Of a DNA stretch of 64,000 nt, positions 63,064 through 64,000 are shown in pieces. Both the position numbers and the translations under genes were made by a program. The stretch's first letter is position 1. The number at the start of each line of letters is the position of its first letter. The notes beneath the pieces were generated by a model. It ran no database searches and was not told where the DNA came from. It saw only the letters and a list, made by a program, of their open reading frames with translations. Source of the stretch: Aurantibacter crassamenti (lineage in GTDB: Bacteria; Bacteroidota; Bacteroidia; Flavobacteriales; Flavobacteriaceae); assembly GCF_016811105.1 (NCBI RefSeq), contig NZ_JAFBGM010000001.1:949126-1013125 (forward strand), read 5' to 3'.

Positions 63064-64000
63064 ATGAAATACGATATAATCTCGAACAGCCTTTTCAAAA
63101 AGAATCGCAAAAAATTCATGTCACAAATGAAGCCGAAGAGCATTGCGGTATTTAATTCAAATGATATTTATCCGATTAGTGCAGACAGCACATTGCCGTT
63201 TGAACAGCATAGAGATATATTTTATTTGAGTGGTGCGGATCAAGAAGAAACTATTTTGGTGATTTTTCCTGAGGCGAATACAACGAAACATAGAGAGGTG
63301 CTTTTTGTTCGAGAGACAAACGAGCATATTGCTATTTGGGAAGGCGAAAAATTGACTAAAGAAAAAGCTACTGAGGTCTCAGGTATTGAAACAATTTATT
63401 GGTTATCTGATTTTGATAAAATCTTCTTTGACTTAATGACCGAAGCAGAAACCATTTATTTAAATACAAACGAGCATTATCGACAGGCGGTAGAAACACA
63501 AACAAGAGAAGCCCGTTTTATTGAAAAAGTGAAGAGCGGTTTTCCTGCACATCAAGTTGCTAGAAGCAATCCTATTTTACAAAAAATTAGAGGCGTAAAA
63601 GAACCCGAGGAAATTGAACTGATGCAAACTGCTTGTAACATTACTGAAAAGGGGTTTCGAAGATTACTAGGTTTTGTAAAACCAGGCGTTTGGGAATACG
63701 AAATAGAGGCTGAATTGCTACACGAGTTTATTCGAAACCGTTCAAAAGGTTTTGCTTATTCACCTATTATAGCTTCTGGAGCTAATGCCAATGTGCTACA
63801 TTATCTTGAAAATAACAAACAATGTAAAGATGGTGATTTACTCTTAATGGACGTTGCAGCAGAGTACGCGAACTACTCAAGTGACTTAACACGAACCATA
63901 CCCGTCAATGGTACTTTTACCAAGCGCCAAAAAGATGTGTATAACGCAGTGCTTCGTGTAAAAAATGAGGCAACAAAGATGTTAGTGCCCGGTACTATTT
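63064..64000 (+). CDS. Xaa-Pro aminopeptidase (aminopeptidase P family), 5' part
   Basis: The open frame runs from ATG 63064 to the window end (312 codons, no stop). It starts MKYDIISNSLFKKNRKKFMS and has an N-terminal creatinase-like domain (QHRDIFYLSGADQEETILVI) and the start of the pita-bread metallopeptidase domain, with DVAAEYANYSSDLTRTIPVN carrying the first metal-binding Asp residues. It releases N-terminal residues before proline. The remaining metal ligands (His and Glu) lie past the window. Confidence 0.92.
   Translation, partial: MKYDIISNSLFKKNRKKFMSQMKPKSIAVFNSNDIYPISADSTLPFEQHRDIFYLSGADQEETILVIFPEANTTKHREVLFVRETNEHIAIWEGEKLTKEKATEVSGIETIYWLSDFDKIFFDLMTEAETIYLNTNEHYRQAVETQTREARFIEKVKSGFPAHQVARSNPILQKIRGVKEPEEIELMQTACNITEKGFRRLLGFVKPGVWEYEIEAELLHEFIRNRSKGFAYSPIIASGANANVLHYLENNKQCKDGDLLLMDVAAEYANYSSDLTRTIPVNGTFTKRQKDVYNAVLRVKNEATKMLVPGTI

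Overview
The window is a chromosomal segment of a gliding, probably marine member of the Flavobacteriaceae (Bacteroidota). The evidence is AT-rich DNA, Bacteroidota-type promoters (TTG, about 19 bases, TAnnTTTG), gliding/type IX secretion genes (sprE/porW, gldH), families largely restricted to this group (DUF6427, DUF4292, DUF5687, HU-CCDC81/SPOR), a SdhCAB operon with a single cytochrome b anchor, and an ATP synthase operon lacking the beta and epsilon genes. I cannot name the species. No rRNA, tRNA, CRISPR array, prophage or intact insertion sequence was found.

Layout. 0-2.7 kb: end of a surface-polysaccharide locus (glycosyltransferase tail, WecA-like initiating transferase, UDP-xylose synthase-like enzyme). 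3-7.2 kb: purD, two small membrane/unknown genes, and a DUF4254-GT9 pair. 7.2-11.4 kb: an arsenosugar biosynthesis operon on the minus strand (glycosyltransferase, AhpD-like peroxidase, radical SAM ArsS, methyltransferase ArsM) ending in a terminator, followed by a separately transcribed TetR gene with a clean operator palindrome. 11.6-14.5 kb: a ferredoxin-reductase-like enzyme and a DGPF/ECF42 sigma pair, followed by a perfect 48-bp palindrome. 14.6-18.6 kb: PadR regulator, two related membrane proteins, and a DUF5687/ATPase ABC exporter.

18.9-27.8 kb: sprE, bactofilin, atpZ, a small membrane gene, then atpBEFHAG, all on the plus strand and ending in a strong terminator. A hairpin lies between atpE and atpF. 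27.9-35 kb: MFS efflux pump, flippase, dUTPase, TPR protein, DUF4292 lipoprotein, degenerate EnvC-like LytM protein, aldo-keto reductase. 35-41.6 kb: housekeeping genes (thioesterase, HU/SPOR protein, dprA, FKBP, trpS, plsC, methyltransferase). 41.7-44.3 kb: an ECF sigma factor with an unusual single-chain anti-sigma/outer-membrane-barrel protein and a lipoprotein. 44.5-51.3 kb: recA, a candidate small RNA, trhO, then ricT-gldH-PBP1A.

51.4-59.9 kb: succinyl-CoA:3-ketoacid CoA transferase, a methionine-type aminotransferase, sdhCAB, and an overlapping RimK ligase/aspartoacylase-like pair. 60-64 kb: DUF2721 and ThuA proteins, an apparent patch of decayed genes, a glycine-rich small protein, a cyclophilin lipoprotein, and the start of an aminopeptidase P.

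Most of the window is a core chromosomal backbone. The parts most worth follow-up are the arsenosugar operon and its control elements, the sigma/anti-sigma-barrel locus, the structured RNA candidate beside recA, the RNA hairpins at atpE/atpF and over the scoA start codon, and the remnants at 61.5-61.9 kb.
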